A stretch of 64,000 bases of DNA. Source: JAEUJZ01 sp964460115. GTDB lineage: Bacteria; Myxococcota_A; Polyangia; Palsa-1104; JAEUJZ01. Location of the stretch: the NCBI GenBank assembly GCA_964460115.1, contig CAYWPR010000023.1:1-64000 (forward strand), written 5' to 3'. Numbering within the stretch: the first letter of the stretch is position 1; each line of letters opens with the position of its first letter. The notes under the pieces are model-generated. The model was not told the DNA's origin. It worked only from the letters and a program-made list of their open reading frames with translations, and did not search any database. Below, in pieces: positions 16,414 to 25,611 of this stretch. The position numbers and the translations under genes are program-made.

Positions 16414-17417
16414 TTTTGCTTCTCCGCGCGGCCTTTTAGGAGCATATCTGGATCCTTTTCCAGCGCATCGGCCAGCTTGTGTATCGATTTGGCCGCATCG
16501 CGAACGGCAAGTAAGGTTTCCTCCAATTGCACGCTTGCGCCATCGGCATTGCGAGCGGTATCACCGACGGCATCCGAGGCATGCAGAATGCTTGAAAGCA
16601 GTCCGCCGTTCCCATCTAGCCGTGAAAGCAGTTTGCTTAACTGCCCGACCATCTGATCCATTCCTAGTAGGATTTTGTCGGCCTGCTGCGAAAGCTTGGC
16701 GGTGTTCAGTTGCTCTACTTTATGGTGCGTCTCGCCCAGCGTCTGGTTGGCAGCATCCAAAGTGGCCACAAGATGCGCCGGAAGCTGATGCTCCTTAGCG
16801 TCTTTTAGCACATGTTCTAGGGCGCCCAGAATGGCCGAGGTCTGATTGAGAATTCCGGTCAGCTGATCGGCGATATCTGGCAAGCGGCTCATCGTCCGCA
16901 GCATCGCATCCTCCAGACTTTTTATCGTCGAAGGAACCGCAGGAATATAATAGGCTTTGGGAACCGGAAACGGCAGCTCGGGCAAAGGATTGGTGAGTAC
17001 ATCGAAAAAGTCGAGTTGTAAAAACCGCACTCCGGTCAATCCCGCCGAGGCAAGCTGCACCCGCAGATCCGTCGTGATGGCGAGTTTTTTGCGCCCGGCC
17101 GGAGCGCCGCTCCCGGCCGGCGCTGGTGCATCGAGGCGCAGCCGAGTCAAGATGGCGATGTTCAAATCGAGCGTCACCTCGACGTGGCGATGATCCGGAG
17201 CCACATCGATGGCGCCAACATTGCCGATGGTGACGCCGCGAAATTTGATCGGCGCGCCTTTTTCCAAGCCCTGCACCGATTCATCAAAGTAGGTCACATA
17301 GCGTCCGATTTCCTTTTTCAGACTGCGCGTGCCTAAAATCGCCACGGCGGCCAGGCTCATCACAAATCCAGCGACGACAAATAATCCCAATTTCCAATGA
17401 TTCGTAGGCGCTGCCAT
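16410..17417 (-). CDS. mlaD: MCE-domain protein of a lipid ABC transporter
   Basis: A 335-residue membrane-anchored protein. One N-terminal helix (LGLFVVAGFVMSLAAVAILG) is followed by an MCE domain at about 36-120 (YVTYFDESVQGLEKGAPIKF, GVTIGNVGAI). A long helical tail (about 160-320) is typical of the longer MCE proteins that oligomerise into a hydrophobic channel for phospholipids. Its start shares one base with the mlaF stop (TAATG). MlaD-type proteins bind lipid in the periplasm and couple the permease and ATPase to the outer membrane. The direction of transport cannot be read here. Confidence 0.9.
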   Translation of the reverse strand: MAAPTNHWKLGLFVVAGFVMSLAAVAILGTRSLKKEIGRYVTYFDESVQGLEKGAPIKFRGVTIGNVGAIDVAPDHRHVEVTLDLNIAILTRLRLDAPAPAGSGAPAGRKKLAITTDLRVQLASAGLTGVRFLQLDFFDVLTNPLPELPFPVPKAYYIPAVPSTIKSLEDAMLRTMSRLPDIADQLTGILNQTSAILGALEHVLKDAKEHQLPAHLVATLDAANQTLGETHHKVEQLNTAKLSQQADKILLGMDQMVGQLSKLLSRLDGNGGLLSSILHASDAVGDTARNADGASVQLEETLLAVRDAAKSIHKLADALEKDPDMLLKGRAEKQK

Positions 17418-18157
17418 TAGGCATCCTTTGTGGTTCGATTAAAAAATTGATGCACGTTGGGCTGCTCGCGGCGCTCGCGCAGCTCACGCGGGTCACCGCG
17501 TGCAATGATGCTGCGCGTCTTTTTATCCAGCATGATGCAGCTTTTGGCGATCTTGAAGATGCTTTGCAGCTCGTGCGTGACGATGACCACCGTCAATCCA
17601 AGCCCCGCACTTAGCGTCAAAATCAATTCATCAAGCTCCACGGCGCTGACCGGATCAAGGCCGGCAGAGGGTTCATCGAGAAATATCAGCCGCGGTTCCA
17701 GCGCCATGGCCCGCGCAATCGCTGCGCGCTTTTTCATGCCTCCGGAAATCTCGGAAGGAGCGTGCTGTTCATATCCTTGCAGACCGACAAGCCGCAGGTT
17801 GGCGCGGACGATGGCATCTATCGCATCAAGCGGCAAATCCGTCCATTCGCGCAGCGGCAGAGCCACATTTTCGGCAACGGTCATCGAGCCAAATAGGGCT
17901 CCGGATTGAAACATCACTCCGTACTTCGGCTTGCCCCTTAGCAAATTGGGATTGCCAACTCCATCGATGGTAATTCGCCCGCTTTTGGGAGTATCAAGTC
18001 CGGTCAAATAGCGCAAAAGGCTCGACTTGCCGCAGCCGCTGCCGCCAAGAATGGCAAAGACTGCGCCGCGCTCGACCTCAAAAGACACGTTCTCAAGCAG
18101 GTTCACATCGCCCCAGCCCATCGTCAGCTCAGTCACTGTGATAAGCGGAGTGCTCAT
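17417..18157 (-). CDS. mlaF: MCE-system ABC transporter ATPase
   Basis: The cytoplasmic ATPase of the lipid transporter, 246 residues. Walker A is GGSGCGKSSLLRYL, the signature reads EISGGMKKRAAIARAMA, Walker B plus Glu is LIFLDEPSAGLDPVSA, and the switch His is in VTHELQS. The SGGMKKR form of the signature is the one found in the MlaF/TTG2A subfamily. The start overlaps the permease stop (ATGA) and the stop overlaps the mlaD start, so all four genes seem co-translated. Confidence 0.95.
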   Translation of the reverse strand: MSTPLITVTELTMGWGDVNLLENVSFEVERGAVFAILGGSGCGKSSLLRYLTGLDTPKSGRITIDGVGNPNLLRGKPKYGVMFQSGALFGSMTVAENVALPLREWTDLPLDAIDAIVRANLRLVGLQGYEQHAPSEISGGMKKRAAIARAMALEPRLIFLDEPSAGLDPVSAVELDELILTLSAGLGLTVVIVTHELQSIFKIAKSCIMLDKKTRSIIARGDPRELRERREQPNVHQFFNRTTKDA

Positions 18158-19305
18158 AGATGCAGTACGTAAAAAAGTACCGTAAATCCGGCATCAATGA
18201 GAATCAGCGCGAATAGCGTACTGACCACCGCTGAAGTCGTGCGACGGCCAACGCCTTCAGCGCCGCCTGCAGTGGCAAGCCCTTGCTGACAGGAAACAAG
18301 TCCGATGGCCAGCGCAAATACCCCGCTTTTGATGATGCCCTGAAAAATATCCCAGACTTTTAGCGCCTGCCGAGTTTCGGTGAGATATCCGGTGATCGTC
18401 AAATCGAGTCCGCCGATTCCTACCATCAGCCCGCCGACAATGCCGATTCCATCGCCGAGCAATGTCAGGATCGGCATGACCGCCAAAAGCGCCATCATGC
18501 GCGGAAAAATCAAAAACTCTAAAGGTCCAAAGCCCATGGTGCGCAGGGCGTCGATTTCTTCGGAAACCTTCATCGTCCCAAGCTCTGCGGCAAATGCCGC
18601 TCCCGAGCGACCGCAGACAATGATTGCCGTCATAAGCGGACTTAGCTCGCGAGTCAGCGACAAACCGACGAGATCAGCCACCAAAATATTGGCGCCAAAC
18701 TGCTTAAGCTGAACCGCCGCCTGAAACGCCATCACAAAGCCAATCAGAAAATTGATGAGCAGCACGATCGGCACCGCATCGGAACCGGTGCGATTCATAA
18801 TCGGCGCAATGTCGCGCCAATTGGCGATTTTCGGTCGTTTTAGAATCGCGCCTGCAGAAAGAATCATGCTCCCCAAAAAGGATAGGACAAGCTGCACTTC
18901 CAAAAGGATGTTCAGCGTCGCCTGACCAATCTGCGCCAGAATTCCCATCGAGCTATGCCGCGGCCGCGGACTGGGTTCGATCTTGCTATCGTAAAGCTCT
19001 TGAATCTTGGCAACGGCACCCATAGCGCCGTGAAATTCGCAATGCACTCCTTTTTCCTGCAGGTCCTGTTTGCATTGCACAAGCAGCGCCATCGCACTGC
19101 CGTCTAGCGCCGACACATCCGAAAGCTCGATGCGAATCGTCTTTTGGGACACCGTTTTAAGCAGCGCCCGAAGCTCTTTCCACAACTTGGCAGCGTCGGC
19201 GAAAGCAATTTGCCCGCGCAGGTGCAGTTCCAAACGATTCGGGCCGGACTCGACGCGCTCGATTTGAAAGCCCGCCTGGGGTTTAGTTCCCGGCGAGCTG
19301 CTCAT
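18154..19305 (-). CDS. mlaE: MCE-system permease fused to an N-terminal STAS domain
   Basis: A 383-residue permease, first gene of the operon. Residues 1-110 form a STAS-like domain (RIELSDVSALDGSAMALLVQCKQDL), which in E. coli is a separate protein, MlaB. Residues 130-380 form the MlaE permease with GSDAVPIVLLINFLIGFVMA, the conserved RELSPLMTAIIVCGRSGAAFAAELGTMKVSEEIDAL and PRMMALLAVMPILTLLGDGIG. The fusion joins the regulator to the permease. ATG 19305 follows an AGGATGCC element. It is followed at 18154 by mlaF with a 4-bp overlap. Confidence 0.93.
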   Translation of the reverse strand: MSSSPGTKPQAGFQIERVESGPNRLELHLRGQIAFADAAKLWKELRALLKTVSQKTIRIELSDVSALDGSAMALLVQCKQDLQEKGVHCEFHGAMGAVAKIQELYDSKIEPSPRPRHSSMGILAQIGQATLNILLEVQLVLSFLGSMILSAGAILKRPKIANWRDIAPIMNRTGSDAVPIVLLINFLIGFVMAFQAAVQLKQFGANILVADLVGLSLTRELSPLMTAIIVCGRSGAAFAAELGTMKVSEEIDALRTMGFGPLEFLIFPRMMALLAVMPILTLLGDGIGIVGGLMVGIGGLDLTITGYLTETRQALKVWDIFQGIIKSGVFALAIGLVSCQQGLATAGGAEGVGRRTTSAVVSTLFALILIDAGFTVLFYVLHL

Positions 19306-19399
19306 GGCATCCTGTCATTGGAGAAATCTTGGCGCAGGGTAGGCTGGCGCTTTTTTTAGCGTAGCCCTTCTTGCCAAGAAAAGGAATCTGCTCCGTACT

Positions 19400-20674
19400 T
19401 TAACGAGGCCGGGAACGAGCTGGGGGCGATTTTTGGCCGCTTCGGCCTGGTTTTTGAGCACTTTGACGGCCGCTTCGACCAGCAGGCGCAGGTTTTTTAT
19501 TTCTTGCGGTTTTTTTGGCGGGTTTCAGCGTTTTTTGCACATCTCGCGCTACCTCGCGCGCTGCATCTCGCGCTTTTACGGCAGGCGTTCGCGTATCGAT
19601 TCCGAAGCCGCGCCAGGCAAATAACGTCACTTCTTCTCGATCGTGATAAAGCTGGCGCACGCGCAAACCCGTCCAGCCGCCGGTGGTTAAAATTTCGCGC
19701 ACGCGGCCTAGCATATCCACCCGCTGCTTCATCGGCAGCTTGATGTTGGCCAAAAGAAACCGCGCCCAGCTCCGCCGGCCCCAGCGCGCCAAAAGCCCGG
19801 CCACTTCAAGCGGTCTATAAGCCATATCGCAAAACAGCCAATCGGCCGGTTCTTCGGGCGCGTAGACAAATGCATTTTTGCGCTGATGGTGCACCCGTCG
19901 CGCCACCGCGGGCGCCAGCGCCCCCGGATCCACGGCGATGACCTGGCAGCGCCGATCGCAGAGCACTTGGCTCCAGCCGCCGGGCGCCGCGCCGAGGTCG
20001 ACGCAGATCTCGCCCGCTTCCGGACTATGTTCCAGCCACGCCAGTGCCTCGACCAGCTTATGGGCCGAGCGTGATGGCGCGCCGCGCGGCCGCTTGACCC
20101 GCTGCACACCGCCGGCATGCAAACTGGGGGCTGCCGTTGCATCCAAAACTCCGCAGACCGCGGTAGAGGCAGACAATAGACACACCTGCGCCAAAAGCCC
20201 CCGTTCGGCATGCGCCGCCGGACCATCGGCAAGCAGGCGCTGCCCATCTTGAGTAAGCGCCGCCGACAGCGCAGCTTGCAGGGCGGCAGCCTGAGCGGTC
20301 AAAGGCTTTGCGGCATCGCTATCGGCGACAAAAACCTGCAGCGCCGCCGCGCGACGCAGACTTTTGGCCAATGCCTGATGCAGCGCATGGACAAGTTCCG
20401 CCGCTGTTCCGCGACAGAGAGCCTGTACCAAAAAACCCTGCCGCGCAAATACGAGTTCACCTGTAGGGCGCTTTTGCGAAATCACCAATCCTGGCTGCAG
20501 CATTCGCGCCGCCACTCGCAGGCGCTCAAATTCTGTGCAAAGATCAGTTTCAAATCCCGCGCGGCAGGCCCAAAGCCACTGGCCGACTTGCGGGTCGGCT
20601 GCGAATTCGAATTTTTGTGCCGCAGGCCGAGCAGAATTTTTTTTTTCAGAGGGAACCTGTATCGTCGTTTGCAT
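19400..20674 (-). CDS. RlmM-like 23S rRNA 2'-O-methyltransferase
   Basis: A SAM-dependent 2'-O-methyltransferase of the FtsJ/RlmM type, 424 residues from ATG 20674. The Lys-Asp-Lys-Glu catalytic tetrad is visible in SAHKLVEAL, LFCDMAYRP, LLANIKLPM and REEVTLFA, and the SAM loop is VDLGAAPGGWSQVL. An N-terminal part (about 25-150) resembles the RlmM THUMP-like region. By analogy to E. coli RlmM it should methylate a cytidine of 23S rRNA, although the exact site may differ. A Lys/Arg-rich tail of 60 residues suggests RNA binding. A 10-base A-run falls near codons 9-12. The frame is open 31 codons upstream to 20767 but that segment lacks a good start. Confidence 0.85.
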   Translation of the reverse strand: MQTTIQVPSEKKNSARPAAQKFEFAADPQVGQWLWACRAGFETDLCTEFERLRVAARMLQPGLVISQKRPTGELVFARQGFLVQALCRGTAAELVHALHQALAKSLRRAAALQVFVADSDAAKPLTAQAAALQAALSAALTQDGQRLLADGPAAHAERGLLAQVCLLSASTAVCGVLDATAAPSLHAGGVQRVKRPRGAPSRSAHKLVEALAWLEHSPEAGEICVDLGAAPGGWSQVLCDRRCQVIAVDPGALAPAVARRVHHQRKNAFVYAPEEPADWLFCDMAYRPLEVAGLLARWGRRSWARFLLANIKLPMKQRVDMLGRVREILTTGGWTGLRVRQLYHDREEVTLFAWRGFGIDTRTPAVKARDAAREVARDVQKTLKPAKKTARNKKPAPAGRSGRQSAQKPGRSGQKSPPARSRPR

Positions 20675-20718
20675 GTCTAATTCCAACGGGTCATAACGCG
20701 TTCTTCGGAGGTCTCGCG

Positions 20719-21663
20719 ATGCGTCGTTTGGCGTTTGGATTTGCCTTTTTATGGCTGGCCTGCGCATTTGGCATCCGTCTGCATGACATGCGCAAGCCGC
20801 AAATCAACATTTCGGCTTTCACGGGAGGGCAGCGCGCCGATCGCGCCACGCTGGCCTGGCTGCAGGGAACTTTGGCTTGGCGCAAACAGCGACAGTTCGG
20901 ACAGCTTTTGGTGGTAGATGTGCGCATCGACGGAAAAATCGAGCGCTACGCCAGCACCCAGCTACCCGCCGACTGGCCCAGTTGCCGGCTTTGGCTGGAA
21001 GAAGGGCCCGATATCGTACAGGCCGTCGCCAGTTGCCCCGGCCACGAACCGATTCGACTCACCGCGGCCGGTCAAAGCCTGCCCGGTTTAGGCCCCGATA
21101 ATAAGCCGCCGCTTCTGCGTGAACTTGGGGCGCTCAATTCCGTCGAACCCGATCGCATCATTACGCGCATTCACCGCCGCGACACAGCACCGCCGCATCC
21201 TTCTTTGGTGCTGCTTGGGCTTTTGGCCATGACGCCGCTATTTGTGCTTAGCTGGCGCGGGTTGCGACTGCGGCAACGCCTGTGCGGACAGCCTGTCCTA
21301 GATGGAGTGCTGGAACAAACTGACAAAGGCGCGCTCAACATTCGCACTGGCGACAAGCGCGTCACCGTCTTTACCGAACAAGGCGAGGTCTTGTCGGTGG
21401 GCCTTGGCCGGGCCGCGCGCCGCGGCGACAGCATGGCCGTCGAGGGTCTGCGAGCCGTCGTGTCCGGACCGGTCGAGCGGCAATTCGCCGGAGCTTTTCG
21501 CGGCGGCGAAAGCATCCGCCTTATGCCTACGGCGGTGCTCGTCGTTGGCGATGGACTTGGCGAAGCCCGTCGCCGTCTGCTCATCGACGTTGCCCTAAAC
21601 ATCGGGCTTGGGCTTTCCGGGGTGCTGCTGTCGATCATCGTGGCCGTCGGACTGGGTTGGTAA
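20719..21663 (+). CDS. Membrane protein of unknown function
   Basis: A 314-residue protein that I do not recognise. It has an N-terminal helix or signal anchor (FGFAFLWLACAFGI), a soluble part of about 150 residues with two Cys (PSCRLWL, ASCPGHEP), a second helix (LVLLGLLAMTPLFVLSW), a beta-rich cytoplasmic or periplasmic section (VLDGVLEQTDKGALNIRTG, GAFRGGESIRLMPTAVLVVG) and a C-terminal helix (IGLGLSGVLLSIIVAVGLGW). ATG 20719 follows CGGAGGT at ideal spacing. It is divergent from the RlmM-like gene and 64 bp before coaX. Confidence 0.75.
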   Translation: MRRLAFGFAFLWLACAFGIRLHDMRKPQINISAFTGGQRADRATLAWLQGTLAWRKQRQFGQLLVVDVRIDGKIERYASTQLPADWPSCRLWLEEGPDIVQAVASCPGHEPIRLTAAGQSLPGLGPDNKPPLLRELGALNSVEPDRIITRIHRRDTAPPHPSLVLLGLLAMTPLFVLSWRGLRLRQRLCGQPVLDGVLEQTDKGALNIRTGDKRVTVFTEQGEVLSVGLGRAARRGDSMAVEGLRAVVSGPVERQFAGAFRGGESIRLMPTAVLVVGDGLGEARRRLLIDVALNIGLGLSGVLLSIIVAVGLGW

Positions 21664-21727
21664 CTCGTTCGCTTCGAAAACTGACGACCTCTGTCCGACT
21701 TTTTCACCGTAGGTGTAAAGTAGCGGC

Positions 21728-22657
21728 ATGCTCCTCGCAGTTGATATAGGCAACAGCAACATCGTTTTCGGAGTCTTCGAAGGCGAAACCCTTCTTTTTC
21801 ACTTTCGCATCGAGACGCGCAAGGCCCGTACAGAGGATGAATACGCCGCCCTGCTGCACAACCTATTTTCCCTGCACGGCCTGGTGTTTCAGGCGGCCCC
21901 GCCAGATCCGCCGCTGCCAAGCGGCGCCACGCCCACCCCCATTGATGAAGATGTCATGAGCGAGCGCTCGCGGCTCAGCAGCCCGCGTCTGTTTGTACCG
22001 GATCAGATACTGGCCCGATCGCGGCAGCCGAGCGAACGAGGAATCTCTTCCTGCATTCTTGCCACCGTCGTGCCCCCGATTCTGCGCGCTTTTTTGTCCC
22101 TGTGTGCTCGCTACCTGGATATCGAGCCCGTGGTCGTCGGCCCGGGGACGCGCACCGGCATGCCGATTCTATACGACAACCCCCGTGAAGTCGGCGCCGA
22201 TCGCATCATCAATTCCGTCGCCGCCTACGAGCGCTATCGCAGCGGCTGCCTGGTTGTGGACTTTGGAACCGCCACCACTTTCGACGTCGTTACTCCCAAA
22301 GGCGAATATTTGGGCGGCGCCATCGCCCCTGGCATTGGCATCAGCGCCGACGCCTTGTTTCATGCTGCCGCCAAATTGCCGCGCGTCGATCTGGTCCGTC
22401 CACGCAATGTCATCGGCCGCAATACCGTGACCAGCATGCAATCGGGCCTAGTCTATGGCTACGTAGGCCTTGTAGACGGCATCGTCGAACGCATTCGCGC
22501 CGAGGTCGACTTTCCTCTGCGCGTCATCGCCACCGGCGGTCTGGCGCCGCTCATTGCCAAAGACAGCCGCACAGTCGAGGAATGCGACGAGCTTTTAACC
22601 CTTTGCGGTCTGCGCATCATCTATGATCGCGAGCGCCGCCGTGGAGGCCGACCGTGA
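21728..22657 (+). CDS. coaX: Type III pantothenate kinase
   Basis: Phosphorylates pantothenate, the first committed step of CoA synthesis. Hallmarks in the 309-residue protein are the N-terminal VDIGNSNIVFGVF, GADRIINSVAAY, the phosphate loop VDFGTATTFDVV, GGAIAPGI and ATGGLAPLI. Between the first strands and the next motif there is an inserted Pro/Ser-rich stretch of about 45 residues (roughly 60-105) that most CoaX proteins lack. The stop overlaps the GTG start of the next gene. Confidence 0.95.
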   Translation: MLLAVDIGNSNIVFGVFEGETLLFHFRIETRKARTEDEYAALLHNLFSLHGLVFQAAPPDPPLPSGATPTPIDEDVMSERSRLSSPRLFVPDQILARSRQPSERGISSCILATVVPPILRAFLSLCARYLDIEPVVVGPGTRTGMPILYDNPREVGADRIINSVAAYERYRSGCLVVDFGTATTFDVVTPKGEYLGGAIAPGIGISADALFHAAAKLPRVDLVRPRNVIGRNTVTSMQSGLVYGYVGLVDGIVERIRAEVDFPLRVIATGGLAPLIAKDSRTVEECDELLTLCGLRIIYDRERRRGGRP

Positions 22658-23739
22658 GCAGCACGGTCAGCGCCGGTGCGCAGGGCCTGCTTGGGCGGCT
22701 GGGTACGGCGCTAGTGTCCCCACGTTTGGCCGCGCAGGCGCTGTGCCGCGGGCAGCGCGGCGGCCTGGCTGATGTCTTGTGGCTTTTGCCACTGCGGCTG
22801 CTCACCGGCGAAGCGGCCATATTTCTTTCCGATGATGCGCGCGCGATGGTGCTAAATACGCTAAGCGCGCTTTCAATTGATCTCGTCAGCATCTTTTTAG
22901 GCGGCGTGCTGATGGCCCTTTTTCTGGGGCGACGCGAGCAGCGTTTGCGGCCTGGCCTGACCACCGATCTGGCGGCCCTTGGCTGGTTCGCTTGGTTGGG
23001 AATTCAAAGCGGAGCGGCCCTTCTCTTCGTCATCACTCAGCATTCTCCGGGTCCGACCATGCAGCGCGCGGTCCAAATACTCGGATTGCTCGTTTTTGCG
23101 GCCTATTGGGGAATCGCCTTTTTCGTGGCCCGCCGCGTCGCAGATGAATCGCCCGAGACGCCAAAATCTTCCGATCCGGCGCCCATGTCGGCCGTTTTCG
23201 CGCCAGAGCCGCCGCGCGCCCGCGCCATTGGCGGAATCTTTTTGGCGGCGCTAAGCGCCCTGGCCCTTTACGATCTGGCCTGGATTTATCATCGGCAGCC
23301 AACGCGTCCCAGCGCCGGCCGCGCCGCGCCCGAAGTGGTTTTGCCAACGCTTATCGACCCCAGCGGCAATGCAACGGCGTTTCGTCTGTCGGCGGAGCGC
23401 GGCCATCCGGTTTTGCTCGATTTTTTTGCAACTTGGTGCAAACCCTGCAAAGCGTCACTGCCGGCGCTAGAGCAGGTCTACAAGCGGCTAAAACCCCGCG
23501 GTCTGCGAGTCGTTGCCATTGATGGCAGCGAGGATGAAGCCCTGGTTCGCAACTTTGTTTCGAGCTTGAGCTTGCACCTACCGGTCGGGCTGGACAATGG
23601 CGAGTCCGCGGACCGTTATGGCGTCACCTCGATTCCCTATCTAGTTTTGATAGGCAGCGACGGATCTATTAAGCGCATCTTTCACGGGGTGCACAGCGCC
23701 GAAGAAATCGAACAAGCCGTTCTAAGCCAGGGCTTTTAA
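22654..23739 (+). CDS. Membrane protein with C-terminal TlpA-like thioredoxin domain
   Basis: A 361-residue fusion. The first 160 residues hold three or four hydrophobic helices in a Yip1/YIP-family-like layout, another helix spans about 190-210, and residues 220-360 are a thioredoxin fold of the TlpA/ResA type with the active site ATWCKPCKASLPAL and the cis-Pro in VTSIPYLVLI. The thioredoxin part should be periplasmic and act as a thiol-disulfide reductase. The start is GTG 22654 after GTGGAGG, overlapping the coaX stop by 4 bp, so it is translationally coupled to coaX. The reason for this pairing is unknown. Confidence 0.87.
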   Translation: MSSTVSAGAQGLLGRLGTALVSPRLAAQALCRGQRGGLADVLWLLPLRLLTGEAAIFLSDDARAMVLNTLSALSIDLVSIFLGGVLMALFLGRREQRLRPGLTTDLAALGWFAWLGIQSGAALLFVITQHSPGPTMQRAVQILGLLVFAAYWGIAFFVARRVADESPETPKSSDPAPMSAVFAPEPPRARAIGGIFLAALSALALYDLAWIYHRQPTRPSAGRAAPEVVLPTLIDPSGNATAFRLSAERGHPVLLDFFATWCKPCKASLPALEQVYKRLKPRGLRVVAIDGSEDEALVRNFVSSLSLHLPVGLDNGESADRYGVTSIPYLVLIGSDGSIKRIFHGVHSAEEIEQAVLSQGF

Positions 23740-23815
23740 GTCCTGCGTTTTTCACTTCTCGTCGATTTCTTGCGCGGATCTTGCATTTTGCGCTACTTAT
23801 CCTACCATTACGCAC

Positions 23816-24274
23816 ATGCATCGCGCGTCGCCTCCTCAGCCTGATAAACAGCCCGCGCTTCCTTTAGAATCTGCACTGCCTACACTCGTCGAGCGGCGTC
23901 GCTCTCGGGCCGAGCGCCGGAGTACCCATCGCCGCCAGCTAGTCGTCGCGGTGCGCCAGGAAGTGGTGGCGACGCCAGCCACTCGAGCAGAGCTGCATTT
24001 GGCGCAGTCTTCGGATCTGGGACTTGGCGGCATGCGGCTTTTGCGCCATTGCAGCACCGATGAGCCCGAGCTGCCAATTCGCACGCCATTGCGGCTGGCC
24101 TTTCAACTGCCCGACGACATGCAGCTTCTTGAAGTCGATGGCGAAGTGGTCTTTGATCGGGCGCCGCCGCGCAGCGATGATGCAACCTCCCCCACCTATC
24201 GCGCCACGGGCGTACGTTTTTCGGAAGTGCCTGCCGAAGTCTTGTCTCGACTGCGTACCTTTCTAGAAGACTGA
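23816..24274 (+). CDS. PilZ domain protein
   Basis: A 152-residue soluble protein. The RRxxR-type cyclic-di-GMP motif is seen in ERRRSRAERRSTHRR and the second conserved loop in DLGLGGMRL (D/N-x-S-x-x-G type, here DLGLGG). The rest is a six-strand barrel (LRLAFQLPDDMQLLEVDGEVVFDR, ATGVRF). The Ser of the DxSxxG motif is Gly-like here, so c-di-GMP binding is likely but not certain. ATG 23816 has no clear ribosome-binding site. It sits between a thioredoxin and a VWA gene, so its target cannot be inferred from context. Confidence 0.82.
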   Translation: MHRASPPQPDKQPALPLESALPTLVERRRSRAERRSTHRRQLVVAVRQEVVATPATRAELHLAQSSDLGLGGMRLLRHCSTDEPELPIRTPLRLAFQLPDDMQLLEVDGEVVFDRAPPRSDDATSPTYRATGVRFSEVPAEVLSRLRTFLED

Positions 24275-24316
24275 TTTCATCGAAGTCCCTCCGCAAAAAA
24301 TAGATCCAAGCGTCTG

Positions 24317-24338
24317 ATGCCTGCGTTGATACAGGCAT
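24317..24338. repeat. 7-bp inverted repeat in a promoter region
   Basis: ATGCCTG, 8-bp loop, CAGGCAT. A perfect hairpin in the 92-bp space between the PilZ gene end and the VWA gene start. No T-run follows, so it could be an operator for the VWA gene or a weak terminator. Confidence 0.35.
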
Positions 24339-24366
24339 TGGCTCGCTAGCGTCTGGAGGAGACTTT

Positions 24367-25611
24367 ATGTCCGCAAATTCCCAAGGAGCACCTGACAACG
24401 TCCAATCGGCCGATGGGCCCGGCCCAGTGGCTGGCGCACGGCGTTCGCTCCTGACTTATTCGATACTTGGCGGCGCTTCGGCCCTGGCAGTTTGGGCCGC
24501 GCTGAATCTTGCACCGCGTGGTCCGCTGCCCCTGGCCGTTCATACTCCGCCGCCCGCCCTGCAGCCAGCACCGGCGGTGCGCCCGCAGGTGGATGTCGTC
24601 TTTGCGCTGGACACGACCGGTTCGATGAGCGCCCTTCTTGACGGCGCCAAACGAAAAATTTGGGAAATTGCGCGCTTTATCGCCCAAGGCCAACCGGCCC
24701 CGGCATTGCGCATCGGCCTTGTCGCTTATCGCGATGTTGGCGACGAATATGTCACCAAGTTCTTCGACTTGACCGACGACCTGGACGGCGTCTATCAAAA
24801 CCTTTCATCCTTTCACGCAGGTGGCGGCGGCGACACGCCAGAGCATGTGGCCAAGGCCTTGCACGAAGCGGTGTTTTCGGCCAGTTGGTCTGCTAGCAAA
24901 AATACGCTGAAGATCGTCTATCTGGTTGGCGACGCACCGCCGCACACCGACTACAACGACGGCTATAATTTTTTTGCCATCGCCCAGCAGGCGCACGAGC
25001 GCGGCATTCGCATCAACACCGTTCGCTGCGGCAGCGATGAAGACACGCGCCTTTCCTGGAACGAGATTGCCAATCGCACCGGAGGCGAATTCGCCAGCAT
25101 CGATCAGACCGGCGGCATGGTCGATAGCAGTACCCCATTTGACAGCGAGCTGGCCCGTTTGAATCGTTCTTTGACCGAAACGGCGTTGCCGTACGGCAGT
25201 GCCGACAAACGCAGCAGCGTAATTTCCAAAGCTCGCATGGCCTTGGAAGCGCCGGCCGCAGCCCAAGCGGAACGCGCCGGCTTCTTTGGGCTGGCCAGCA
25301 AGGGCGGACGCACCGCGGCCGTCAGTGATGGCGACCTACTAGACGATGTCGCAAGCAAACGCGTGGAACTGTCGCGCATTGAATCGAGCGCCCTGCCGGA
25401 AGCCATGCAGGCCATGCCGACGGAAGAACGCGACCGCTACATTGCGGCCAAAAAACAAGAACGCTTCGAGATCTTAAATCAGATCAACGCAATCACGGCC
25501 AAGCGCGATGCTTATCTGCGCAGCCAACCAACCGCTGCTCACGACAGCTTTGACGGCAATGTTCGAGAAACGATCAAAAAACAAGCCAGGGCCATTCATG
25601 TTGCTTACTGA
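24367..25611 (+). CDS. Membrane-anchored VWA domain protein
   Basis: A 414-residue protein. One N-terminal membrane helix (about 27-48, SILGGASALAVWAALNLA) is followed by a von Willebrand A domain at about 75-265 with an intact MIDAS motif DTTGSMS (Asp82), VAYRDVGDEY, GGGGDTPEHVAKAL and VYLVGDAPPHTD. The C-terminal 130 residues are helical and charged (ERDRYIAAKKQERFEILNQI). ATG 24367 follows a strong CTGGAGGAG. The domain should face the periplasm and bind a metal-dependent ligand. The 3' end overlaps the convergent glycosyltransferase gene by 7 bp. Confidence 0.88.
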   Translation: MSANSQGAPDNVQSADGPGPVAGARRSLLTYSILGGASALAVWAALNLAPRGPLPLAVHTPPPALQPAPAVRPQVDVVFALDTTGSMSALLDGAKRKIWEIARFIAQGQPAPALRIGLVAYRDVGDEYVTKFFDLTDDLDGVYQNLSSFHAGGGGDTPEHVAKALHEAVFSASWSASKNTLKIVYLVGDAPPHTDYNDGYNFFAIAQQAHERGIRINTVRCGSDEDTRLSWNEIANRTGGEFASIDQTGGMVDSSTPFDSELARLNRSLTETALPYGSADKRSSVISKARMALEAPAAAQAERAGFFGLASKGGRTAAVSDGDLLDDVASKRVELSRIESSALPEAMQAMPTEERDRYIAAKKQERFEILNQINAITAKRDAYLRSQPTAAHDSFDGNVRETIKKQARAIHVAY

